From UBA7328 sp002471345 (GTDB lineage Bacteria; Bacteroidota; Bacteroidia; Chitinophagales; Saprospiraceae), in the NCBI GenBank assembly GCA_964011275.1, contig CAXGOB010000015.1:1-64000 (forward strand): a stretch of 64,000 nt of DNA, read 5' to 3'. The notes under the pieces are model-generated. The model did no database searches and was not told the origin of the DNA. It saw nothing but the letters and a program-made list of their open reading frames with translations. This document shows positions 8,672-16,097 of the stretch, one piece after another; the stretch's first letter is position 1, and each line of letters starts with the position of its first letter. Position numbers and translations under genes: made by a program.

Positions 8672-8829
8672 AATATCCAGCCACTGGCTGCTCACTCTAT
8701 AATTAGAATGATTTTAGGGCTCTCAACTTCTTAGTTCTCTATATCATCTCATAATTTTTACTCGTTTACGAATATGCACTTTACAGTATCCAGTGCTATT
8801 AGCGACTCTGAGTTTGAATCTTTATCACC

Positions 8830-10050
8830 TTACTGATGCCTATGCGCCAATAACGGTGGCGGTTCTCCATTGAAGGGATTAGACCTACCTATCGTTCTTG
8901 CCGCTTTACCCATTCCCTCAGCCTTAATTATTGCTCTGTCACCATACTTGAGTCTCATTTTATCCATAGCTGTATATAGATTAGCCATGCGCTCCGAATC
9001 TTCAAACAGATCCATCTGATAACAGCCTTCTACTAGAGCACTGTATCTTATGCCAATCAACCTTACCAGCAATCTTCGATTGTACAATTTTTCAAAAAGC
9101 TCTTTAGCCTTTTTCAGCAGTATATGATCAGCAGCTGTATAGGGTATCCTGCACTGTACTGACTGAGTCTGAAAATCAGAATACCTCAATTTCACTGTAA
9201 TGCATGAAGTCAATTTTTTGCCTCTACGCAACTGAAATGCTAAGTTTTCAGCCATTGCAGTAAGGATTGATTTCAGCTTATACACATCTATAGTATCCTT
9301 ATCAAATGTGCGTTCAGTGGATATAGATTTTCTCTCATTATACTGTATCACAGGAGAGTTATCTATGGCATTCGCCTTTTTCCATATCATCACTCCACTC
9401 TTACCAAAGGTGCTCTGCATCAAATCCATTGGCATCTCCTGTACAGTACCAATATGCTTCACTCCCATGTGGCACAGCATCTGATAAGTCCTATCTCCCA
9501 CCATAGGTATCTTCCTTACTGAAAGTGGTGCCATAAATGGTTTCTCTTCACCTTTGTGAATATTGATTTCATTATTAGGCTTTGCCTCCCCTGTCGCTAT
9601 TTTAGATACCGTTTTATTCACTGACATTCCGAACGATAGAGGCAGGTCCGTTTCATTTATTATACGTTGCCTCAGCTCGGAAGCAAACTTCATACACCCA
9701 AAATATTTATCCATTCCCGTGAGGTCAAGATAAAACTCATCGACAGAGCTTTTCTCATATACTGGAGCATGCTCTTTAATGATCTCAGTCACCATACTCG
9801 AATACTTCATGTATGTACCACTATTCCCCTTTATCACCACAGCCTCAGGACATAACTGTCTCGCCATATGCATCGGCATAGCAGACCGTATCCCAAATTT
9901 TCTAGCCTCATAGCTACACGAAGCCACCACACCCCTATCACTCAACCCTCCTATGAGAACAGGTCTACCCTCAAGTCTTGAGTCCTCTCGACGTTCACAA
10001 GAGACAAAGAAAGTATCCAGATCGATATGTACTATGTTTCGTTTTTGCAC
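8830..10050 (-). CDS. Y-family translesion DNA polymerase (DinB/UmuC type)
   Basis: 406 residues. The catalytic residues of Y-family polymerases are intact: Asp10 and Asp12 in HIDLDTFFVS, Asp104-Glu105 in SSVDEFYLDL. It is therefore an active enzyme rather than a catalytically dead ImuB. The palm/finger part is followed by helix-hairpin-helix and little-finger regions, with a likely beta-clamp binding motif QMDLF at residues 345-349. It would insert nucleotides opposite damaged bases in the cytoplasm. The gene lies between a four-helix-bundle protein and the DnaE2-like polymerase, in the same direction as the LexA-like regulator gene. It could be named dinB or umuC; sequence alone does not settle which. 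Confidence 0.92.
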   Translation of the reverse strand: MQKRNIVHIDLDTFFVSCERREDSRLEGRPVLIGGLSDRGVVASCSYEARKFGIRSAMPMHMARQLCPEAVVIKGNSGTYMKYSSMVTEIIKEHAPVYEKSSVDEFYLDLTGMDKYFGCMKFASELRQRIINETDLPLSFGMSVNKTVSKIATGEAKPNNEINIHKGEEKPFMAPLSVRKIPMVGDRTYQMLCHMGVKHIGTVQEMPMDLMQSTFGKSGVMIWKKANAIDNSPVIQYNERKSISTERTFDKDTIDVYKLKSILTAMAENLAFQLRRGKKLTSCITVKLRYSDFQTQSVQCRIPYTAADHILLKKAKELFEKLYNRRLLVRLIGIRYSALVEGCYQMDLFEDSERMANLYTAMDKMRLKYGDRAIIKAEGMGKAARTIGRSNPFNGEPPPLLAHRHQ

Positions 10051-10097
10051 TTATGAAGGAGATGACGGAAGATGGACGACAGAAGTAAATGTGAGAT

Positions 10098-10451
10098 TTA
10101 ATGGATCTTATTCCTAAAAGCTATGAGCATATTGAGCGGAGTATAACAATCAGAATAAAGTTTACTGAAATCCTCTTGATTAATATATTTTCTTCTCTGT
10201 GCTTTATGTAAACACGTAACTACTTCTGCAAGTGACCTTATAGAAAAGCTTAAAAATCGTCTCTGTTCTGTATTAGTCTGACCAATTGAACCTTCTGCAA
10301 TATTTAACGCTACAGAATCAGCTGCCCTAATCGATTGTGAAGAAAGGTTATAAGTTTCCTTTTTAGGAAATTGACCCCCTAATTGGTTAATTGTCTCACC
10401 TAAATCCATAGTTCGTTGCCAAACCTGCAGATTTTCAAATTTGAATTTCAT
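10098..10451 (-). CDS. Four helix bundle protein (S23 / TIGR02436 family)
   Basis: 117 residues, nearly all helical. The family signatures are FENLQVWQRTMDL at the start and SIRAADSVALNIAEG near residues 40-55. This family was first noticed as ORFs in 23S rRNA intervening sequences and is now found scattered in Bacteroidota chromosomes. It forms pentamers of four-helix bundles; its molecular function is unknown. No rRNA is near here. It sits 47 bp before the Y-family polymerase gene and 76 bp after the regulator gene, so it may be a passenger or a working member of the cassette. Confidence 0.85.
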   Translation of the reverse strand: MKFKFENLQVWQRTMDLGETINQLGGQFPKKETYNLSSQSIRAADSVALNIAEGSIGQTNTEQRRFLSFSIRSLAEVVTCLHKAQRRKYINQEDFSKLYSDCYTPLNMLIAFRNKIH

Positions 10452-10527
10452 TCTCTCTAGCTTATTTAAAGTGTATAGTCATTCTAGCTCTCAGGGGGTT
10501 TCTGCCTTCGGTCATCTGTCTTCCTAA

Positions 10528-11322
10528 CTAACTCTCCGCTCTATCCTTCAGCTTCTTGACATCCTCTTGCAGTTGGTTGATGGCTGATACGAGGTCGTCT
10601 GTTTTTTTCTCTTCTGGCTTCTGTTCTTCAGGCATATCAAATGTGATAAGACCTAAGCTTTTCCATACTTCCACAAGTTCTTTTTTACTGAGATCAAATG
10701 GTTCATGTTCTGGATTATCAGACTTAAGAAGTAAATGATCATTCTTATCGTCTTCCCATACCCGTTTGAAAAGGATTCCATTAGTCTTAGTGATGAGCAT
10801 ATAGCCTTCACCTTGCTTCATATGATCCCAGTTTTCGGTGTATTCACATATAACATAACTGCCTGGTGTAACAGGCAACATACTATCTCCTTCTATCTGA
10901 AATATCCGATACGATTTATCTGGATAGAGCTCTGTAAGTGGCAGATTAAATTTTGGCAAATCTTGTATATACTCAGGGTCGCTATAGCTATGCATATAAC
11001 CGGCTCTGGCCTGTACTGGTACTATACTTATCATCTCCCTATTGTCTCTATCCACCACTATGGGCAGCACTCTGAGTGTCCTACCTTCGCTATCTGGAAG
11101 TGAAGCATCCATGCCCCTTCCGAGATTTCGATTAATCAAAGCATCTAAGCTCAAATTAAAGAGATAAGACATCTTCTGTATGGTCTCAATTTTAGGTTCT
11201 GCTCTGTGCTCTTCATATGCACCTATGAGCGACCTTTTGATACCGATCCGTTCTGCGAATTCTGATTGGGTGAACCCTTTTTGCTTACGCAGATATTTAA
11301 TATTGTCATTTAAGTAACTCAT
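10528..11322 (-). CDS. LexA-like repressor: XRE HTH plus S24 peptidase domain
   Basis: 264 residues. Residues 7-60 form an XRE-type helix-turn-helix (GFTQSEFAERIGIKRSLIGAYEEHR). Residues about 95-215 form an S24/LexA-like peptidase domain with nucleophile Ser147 in GDSMLP and general base Lys186 in ILFKRV. A candidate self-cleavage site, Ala107-Gly108, lies at QARAGY. A short coiled coil ends the protein. By analogy with LexA and phage repressors it would repress its targets until RecA-stimulated self-cleavage. It heads the polymerase cassette, and palindromes over its own promoter suggest autoregulation. It could instead be a domesticated prophage repressor. Confidence 0.88.
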   Translation of the reverse strand: MSYLNDNIKYLRKQKGFTQSEFAERIGIKRSLIGAYEEHRAEPKIETIQKMSYLFNLSLDALINRNLGRGMDASLPDSEGRTLRVLPIVVDRDNREMISIVPVQARAGYMHSYSDPEYIQDLPKFNLPLTELYPDKSYRIFQIEGDSMLPVTPGSYVICEYTENWDHMKQGEGYMLITKTNGILFKRVWEDDKNDHLLLKSDNPEHEPFDLSKKELVEVWKSLGLITFDMPEEQKPEEKKTDDLVSAINQLQEDVKKLKDRAES

Positions 11323-11326
11323 AATA

Positions 11327-11334
11327 CAAACATA
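11327..11334 (-). promoter_or_regulatory. -7 promoter element of the S24 regulator gene
   Basis: On the minus strand this reads TATGTTTG, a perfect match to the Bacteroidota TAnnTTTG element. It ends 4 bp before the ATG, so transcription would begin at or next to the start codon and the mRNA may be leaderless. No clear -33 TTTG is present. The first operator-like palindrome abuts it. Confidence 0.5.
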
Positions 11335-11336
11335 AC

Positions 11337-11388
11337 ACTAAAATTATTAGTATGCTATTTTTTTTAGTATTTAGCTAAAAATATTAGC
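11337..11388 (-). promoter_or_regulatory. Pair of rCTAA-N5-TTAGy palindromes, probable operator of the S24 regulator
   Basis: ACTAAAATTATTAGT (11337-11351) and GCTAAAAATATTAGC (11374-11388) share the pattern CTAA-N5-TTAG with 5-bp arms and 5-bp spacers; their centres are 37 bp apart. A lone TTAGT half-site lies at 11364-11368. The nearer palindrome abuts the -7 element, where a bound repressor would block transcription. Self-control by the S24 protein is inferred. Confidence 0.55.
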
Positions 11389-11456
11389 CATGTGCTCTGA
11401 TGGACGATCCCAGTACAAAAATATTGAAATAGAATCGCTAAAAACACAAACAACAA

Positions 11457-11500
11457 TGCCATAATGGCACATTAAATTATCGCAAACTGCCATAATGGCG
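11457..11500 (+). promoter_or_regulatory. Two TGCCATAATGGC palindromes upstream of the small heat shock genes
   Basis: TGCCATAATGGCA (11457-11469) and TGCCATAATGGCG (11488-11500) are almost identical inverted repeats (TGCCAT/ATGGC around one A). Their centres are 31 bp apart, about three helical turns. They lie about 110 bp before the first Hsp20 gene and 135 bp from the divergent regulator. They look like binding sites for a dimeric regulator of either gene. They do not match the CIRCE element. Confidence 0.5.
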
Positions 11501-11608
11501 TTATATTTATTTACAAACTGTCAATCTCGTCATGAAAACTGGCACGGCACACTCATTGATCACTAAAAACTGTAATCGTGATTATTCAAAAACATAAATA
11601 TTAAAAAG

Positions 11609-12061
11609 ATGAATTGTACGACAAGAAGACCAGCAAGATCACAAAGAGTGTATCTCCCCCATTTTGGTAATATCGTAAATGAGCTACTTAACACTCCAGT
11701 AAACCATGTGGTGAAAAATGCAACTAAAAATGCAACCACTCCAGCAGTAAATGTGATAAAAGCTGAAGACAGACATATAGTGGAGCTCGCAGTACCAGGA
11801 CACAGCAAAAAAGATATCAATATCACAATTGATAATGATATCCTGACCATAAAGTCTATAAAAGAAAAGAACAGTAAAGAATCATCTGAATTTAGATTGC
11901 GAGAATTCGACTATACCGGATTTGAAAGATCATTTACACTACCGGAAACTGTAGATCAAAGCAAAGTAGATGCAACATTTAAAGATGGTCTACTCACATT
12001 GACTTTACTTAAAAAAGAGGAAGCAATACCGCAACCAGCAAAAACGATTAAAATCAAATAA
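11609..12061 (+). CDS. Small heat shock protein, Hsp20/alpha-crystallin family (first copy)
   Basis: 150 residues. The alpha-crystallin domain spans about residues 50-140, with AVPGHSKKDINITIDNDILTI and the closing signature DATFKDGLLTLTLLKKE. The N-terminal arm is basic and Asn/Thr-rich. Hsp20 proteins are ATP-independent holdases that keep unfolding proteins soluble in the cytoplasm. The C-terminal tail ends AKTIKIK, holding the I-x-I type motif used for oligomer assembly. The paralogue at 12095 follows after 33 bp, so the two are almost certainly co-transcribed. Confidence 0.92.
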   Translation: MNCTTRRPARSQRVYLPHFGNIVNELLNTPVNHVVKNATKNATTPAVNVIKAEDRHIVELAVPGHSKKDINITIDNDILTIKSIKEKNSKESSEFRLREFDYTGFERSFTLPETVDQSKVDATFKDGLLTLTLLKKEEAIPQPAKTIKIK

Positions 12062-12094
12062 AACAATTATTAATAATCATAAACACTATATAAC

Positions 12095-12532
12095 ATGAAC
12101 TTAGCAAAGTATAATAGACCAAGTACAAGTCCATTTGGATCAATGATGGATGAATTTTTTAACTCTAGTCTTTCAGATTTCGTAGGTGGTAATTATATCA
12201 CTACAGCTCCTAGCATCAACATAATAGAACAAAAAGACAAATTTTTAGTGGAGGTGGCAAGCCCTGGATTAGTGAAGTCGAATTTTGATATTAAAATAGA
12301 CAATGACCATCTAATCATATCTGCAAAGAAAGAAACGAAAACAGAAGAAGAGAAGGAAAATTATTCTCGTAGAGAATTCAACTATACTTCATTCAATAGA
12401 AGTTTCTATCTCCCAGAAACTGTAGACTCTGATAAAATAGATGCAAAATATAAGGACGGCATCCTTACTATTGCTCTCAACAAAAAAGAAGAAAGTATAG
12501 ATAATGGCCCTAAGGAAATTGTGATAGGGTAA
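12095..12532 (+). CDS. Small heat shock protein, Hsp20/alpha-crystallin family (second copy)
   Basis: 145 residues, a paralogue of the product of 11609-12061. It has an N-terminal arm (STSPFGSMMDEFFNSSLSDF), the alpha-crystallin domain at residues about 40-135 (VASPGLVKSNFDIKIDNDHLIISA, DAKYKDGILTIALNKKE), and a C-terminal IVIG anchor. The N-terminal arm is the classic Bacteroidota form, whereas the first copy has a divergent arm, so the two subunits may mix or may favour different clients. It ends the operon, before a terminator. Confidence 0.93.
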   Translation: MNLAKYNRPSTSPFGSMMDEFFNSSLSDFVGGNYITTAPSINIIEQKDKFLVEVASPGLVKSNFDIKIDNDHLIISAKKETKTEEEKENYSRREFNYTSFNRSFYLPETVDSDKIDAKYKDGILTIALNKKEESIDNGPKEIVIG

Positions 12533-12577
12533 GTAAATAATATCAGTTTCAAGCTTAGGCTTTAGTAGTAAGACTAA

Positions 12578-12612
12578 AAGGCTAACCCAATAAAATCGGG
12601 TTGGCTTTTTTT
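12578..12612 (+). terminator. Rho-independent terminator after the Hsp20 pair
   Basis: GCTAACCC (12581-12588) pairs with GGGTTGGC (12598-12605), and seven T residues follow. A run of A residues to the left could let it also serve the convergent cyclase-regulator gene that ends at 12666. Confidence 0.85.
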
Positions 12613-12665
12613 GTTTAAATGATATAGTCTAGCAAATAGTCATTATTAAACCAAGAAGCTACTAC

Positions 12666-15275
12666 TTAAATCAGCCCCTTATGCTCCAATGATTTTCTTA
12701 GTTGAATCTGGTTTTCCCAAAAACGATCTTCAATTTTTTGCATGACTTGGTCAAATTCTGGATGACTTTTCAACGGTTTCAAAAGTGGGTCCTTACCCAT
12801 AAATAACAAAATCCAGTATTGGTAATTATTTTGTGTTGCAAATATTTTAAGCTGCTCGATTGCCTCGTCGTTCTTACCTTCTTGGGCGTACTTAGTAGCT
12901 GTGCTTGCACTTTTGTAGATAGTTTTATCTGCTTGACAATAGTCAGAGAATGCATTGAAAAATTTAGCAGCTTGGTCGTCTAAGCCCATTTTTTCATAGA
13001 CTATACCGATTTTTATATCTAGATGAGGATAAATATCTAATCCGTATTTTTCCTTTGCTTTGATAAATTTATCAAAGTAAAAAAAGGCATTATCATAGTC
13101 CTCTTGGTAATAATGAAAATTAGCTACGTCCTGTAAGATATCCAAACGGGTAGTATCTTTTAGCCACTCTTGTTCTAACAGCTTTGTGGTCCGTGTAATA
13201 TTACCATCTCTGGCAAATAAGATCAACGTTTTCAGATACGGTGAATAATAATTGTTTGGGTCACGATCCAGAGATTTATTGATATAGGATATCGCTTCAT
13301 CTAAAAATCCATTTTGGACTAGAGCGTTACCCAACTGTAAGTAGATATAGCTCTGGGTGACAGAGTCACTGGCAAGGTTAAGCTGCACTCCTTTCAATGC
13401 ATACTCTAAGTATTTCTCAGAATTGGGAACCAGACGAAAATAAAAGTCTGCTAGCATTTGAACAGCCAGAGATGAATTAGGATTATATTCTAAAGCCTTT
13501 TCGAGATGTGGAAAAGCCAGTGTGTACTCTTTTGTTTGTATGTAGTAAAAAGCCTTGGCAATCAGACTCTCGGCAGATTTTGAATCATAAAGCAAAGCCT
13601 TATCGGCATAGCTATTAACCTTTTCGGTGTACTGTTTCTCAATTTGAGACATTTCGAGCAGATAATAGGATATAGCAATATTGGCATAAGCCAGAGCAAA
13701 TTTTGGATCCAGTTCAATAGCTTTTTCAAATAATCTAATAGCTCGTTGGAGTCCTTCATTAGATTGAGAAGAATATGGCTCAAGAGCCTGCAAATAGTAG
13801 TCATAAGCCTGTAGGTTTTCGGTTGGCTTTTTCTCAATTTGTTCCAATTCAGCCGGTGTCACAATAGCTTCAATTGCCTCGGTTATTTTCTTTGCCACTT
13901 CATTCTGCAATACAAATACATCCACCATTTTACGATTATACTGCTCTGACCAAACTTGTCTATCGCTGCTAGTTTCTATCAATTGAATATTAAGCAATAC
14001 CTGATCTCCTAATTTCTGACCGCTGCCTGCCACAAAATAGTTGACATTGAGTTCTTTGGCCATCTCCGGAATCGTTTTATCCGATTTTCTAAACCTTTCT
14101 ACAGAGGACCGACTGATAACCCTCAGGTCTTCGATTTTCTGCAATTTTCCCAACGTAGACTCCATAAGCCCGTTAATGAAATAGAGGTTAGAAGAATCAC
14201 TGCTTTCATTCTTAAATGGTAACACAGCAATTGACTTGTCCACCATTCCCACTATAGATTCAGAACTTGATTCTCGATTAAAGAACCCTGAAAAGAAAGC
14301 GAAAATCATTAGGGAAAATAAAACGGCAGCAATTATCGACCACTTTGTAATTGAAATACCTTCTGAATCTTTAGGAATTCTGATGTCAGGGGTGACAATA
14401 CCACCGAGCTCATGATTAAAAACAGCATATACTTCTGTGGGTTTTGCTACATTCTTTAGTGAATGCACACCCATAGAGGCCGTCAGCAGGCCAGTTTGAT
14501 TTTTTATCTCATCGTGTACCTTTCCAGAGATTAATACTGTTCCTGTAGTAGCTAATGCCTCAATACGGGCAGCTACATTAACTCCATCCCCAATAATGTC
14601 TTGATCAGTTATAATGATATCACCCGAATGAATCCCTATACGGATTGGAAGCTTAGGCTCTTCTTTTCTGAAAGCAAGCTGCATTTCAATTCCACATTGT
14701 ACAGCATCTATGGCACTTGGAAATGTACTCAAAGTACCATCACCATAATACTGTACTATACGTCCATTGTATTTCTTAGTTGTAGAATCAAAAACTTCCC
14801 TGTGCCGATCTCTATAAAGTATAGCCTTACTTTCATCTTTTTGCATGAGAGAAGTATATCCCTCTATATCGGTGAACATAATAGCAACTAATTGACGTTG
14901 CATTGAAGTTGAGCTTTCCAGGCTTTTCTCAAGGTCCCCTATCCGAACCAATTCACCGGGAGGATAACCATAATATTCTCTGAAGCATTTGATAAAATAA
15001 GAAGTGCTCCCAAACCCAACATTGAAAGACACTTCAGAAACAGTTAATGAAGACTGCCTTAGCATCTCCATACTTTTTTCTAGACGAACCTTTCGAATGA
15101 ACTGACTTACTGAAAGATTGGATACCTTCTTAATCTTTCTGAGTAGGTTAGAACGGCTCATGTTCAAGGCACTTGCCAATTCAGAAACACCAAATTGCTC
15201 ATTGGAGAGATGCTCTATGATGAGTGCTTCTGCCTTGTCAGTAAAATGATCACCATTAGATGATGAGTCCAACAT
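12666..15275 (-). CDS. Membrane-anchored AraC-type HTH / class III nucleotide cyclase / TolB-like / TPR regulator
   Basis: 869 residues. Residues 15-110 are an AraC/XylS HTH (SELASALNMSRSNLLRKIKK; VSFNVGFGSTSYFIKCFREYYGYPPGE). Residues 126-286 are a class III cyclase with metal ligands Asp136 (FTDIEGY) and Asp179 (YYGDG) and transition-state residues Asn233 and Arg237. The usual purine-selecting Lys is Gln175, so substrate choice is uncertain. One membrane segment follows at about 312-331. Beyond it are a TolB/FlgO-like domain (about 345-470, starting KSIAVLPFKN) and TPR repeats to about residue 840. DNA binding and catalysis would be cytoplasmic and the TPR part periplasmic. It is divergent from the operon starting at 15491, its likely target. 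Confidence 0.85.
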   Translation of the reverse strand: MLDSSSNGDHFTDKAEALIIEHLSNEQFGVSELASALNMSRSNLLRKIKKVSNLSVSQFIRKVRLEKSMEMLRQSSLTVSEVSFNVGFGSTSYFIKCFREYYGYPPGELVRIGDLEKSLESSTSMQRQLVAIMFTDIEGYTSLMQKDESKAILYRDRHREVFDSTTKKYNGRIVQYYGDGTLSTFPSAIDAVQCGIEMQLAFRKEEPKLPIRIGIHSGDIIITDQDIIGDGVNVAARIEALATTGTVLISGKVHDEIKNQTGLLTASMGVHSLKNVAKPTEVYAVFNHELGGIVTPDIRIPKDSEGISITKWSIIAAVLFSLMIFAFFSGFFNRESSSESIVGMVDKSIAVLPFKNESSDSSNLYFINGLMESTLGKLQKIEDLRVISRSSVERFRKSDKTIPEMAKELNVNYFVAGSGQKLGDQVLLNIQLIETSSDRQVWSEQYNRKMVDVFVLQNEVAKKITEAIEAIVTPAELEQIEKKPTENLQAYDYYLQALEPYSSQSNEGLQRAIRLFEKAIELDPKFALAYANIAISYYLLEMSQIEKQYTEKVNSYADKALLYDSKSAESLIAKAFYYIQTKEYTLAFPHLEKALEYNPNSSLAVQMLADFYFRLVPNSEKYLEYALKGVQLNLASDSVTQSYIYLQLGNALVQNGFLDEAISYINKSLDRDPNNYYSPYLKTLILFARDGNITRTTKLLEQEWLKDTTRLDILQDVANFHYYQEDYDNAFFYFDKFIKAKEKYGLDIYPHLDIKIGIVYEKMGLDDQAAKFFNAFSDYCQADKTIYKSASTATKYAQEGKNDEAIEQLKIFATQNNYQYWILLFMGKDPLLKPLKSHPEFDQVMQKIEDRFWENQIQLRKSLEHKGLI

Positions 15276-15371
15276 GATGTAAGTTTTTTTGCTTCTCGAA
15301 AGTAGAAAACTTTTATGGGAAATCTTTAAAACCCACCCCGTCAGGCATAGATGTAAAAATCACTGTTTGCG

Positions 15372-15406
15372 TCATAATTTATATCTCCGCTTCATAATTT
15401 TTATGA
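15372..15406. promoter_or_regulatory. TCATAATTT direct repeat with palindrome, candidate AraC-type operator
   Basis: TCATAATTT occurs at 15372-15380 and 15392-15400, a period of 20 bp, about two helical turns, which is the spacing typical of AraC-family half-sites. The second copy is also the left part of a perfect palindrome, TCATAATTTTTATGA (15392-15406). It lies in the 215-bp gap between the AraC/cyclase regulator and the operon it faces. Binding is inferred. Confidence 0.45.
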
Positions 15407-15490
15407 CTTCACCAAACATTATGGATATGGCTCCATAGTTCATAGGTTCAGCTTTCTCACTTCCGGATATTTGTAAAAAATATAGACAGA

Positions 15491-16078
15491 ATGAAAAAAA
15501 TTAAGATTATGAAAGCATTAAGTATCAGTTCTCTAAGAGTATTATTAAACCTATTATTAGTAGCTATACTCCTACCAGCCTGCAGTCAAAAGGAAAAGGA
15601 ACCAATTACATCCAGCATTGACAAGCCTCAAATGGATATGCCAACTGCGGTAATATCAGGTAATCTAGAAGAGGTGAAAAAACACATTAAAGCAGGATCC
15701 GATATCAACCAAAAGGATGCCTTTAGTAGCTCAACACCATTGATGACAGCTGTAGTGTTTGATAAGAGGGATGTCGCCAAAGAGTTGATTGATGCTGGTG
15801 CAGACTTGGCTATTAAAAACAACGATGGATCTACTGCCTTGCATAGTGCCGCATTTTTTTGCCGTATTGAGATAGTGCAGATGCTCATTGACGCAAATGC
15901 TGATAAGACTCAACTCAATAATTTCGGTGCCACGGCTAGGGAATCCATCATGGGGCCATTTAATGAAATCAAACCAGTTTATGAAATGATGCAACAACAG
16001 TTAGAACCATTTGGACTAAAGCTTGACATGGACAAACTGGAAAAGACTCGACCTGTTATCGCAATGATGTTACAATAA
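15491..16078 (+). CDS. Ankyrin-repeat lipoprotein
   Basis: 195 residues. The N-terminus has a hydrophobic segment and a lipobox (LLPAC, Cys31), so it is probably anchored as a lipoprotein. Three ankyrin-like repeats occupy about residues 50-150 (AVISGNLEEVKKHIKAGSDINQKD; TPLMTAVVFDKRDVAKELIDAGADLAIKNNDG; TALHSAAFFCRIEIVQMLIDANADKTQLNN). Ankyrin repeats bind partner proteins. The start used is the first ATG (15491); an in-frame ATG at residue 7 (15509) is also possible. It is first in a three-gene run with the acyltransferase (19 bp on) and the serine hydrolase, divergent from the AraC/cyclase regulator. Confidence 0.85.
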   Translation: MKKIKIMKALSISSLRVLLNLLLVAILLPACSQKEKEPITSSIDKPQMDMPTAVISGNLEEVKKHIKAGSDINQKDAFSSSTPLMTAVVFDKRDVAKELIDAGADLAIKNNDGSTALHSAAFFCRIEIVQMLIDANADKTQLNNFGATARESIMGPFNEIKPVYEMMQQQLEPFGLKLDMDKLEKTRPVIAMMLQ

Positions 16079-16097
16079 TCTATAAATCAATTCACCA

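Noticed and set aside
8635..8695. Longer N-terminus for the DnaE2-like polymerase
   Set aside because: The extra 20 residues precede the PHP motif that normally begins the protein, and their DNA contains the 14-bp direct repeat, which looks regulatory.
11540..11560. Sigma-54 type -24/-12 promoter (TGGCACGGCAC...) before the Hsp20 operon
   Set aside because: The GC of the -12 element is missing at the required 10-bp spacing; only the -24 half matches.
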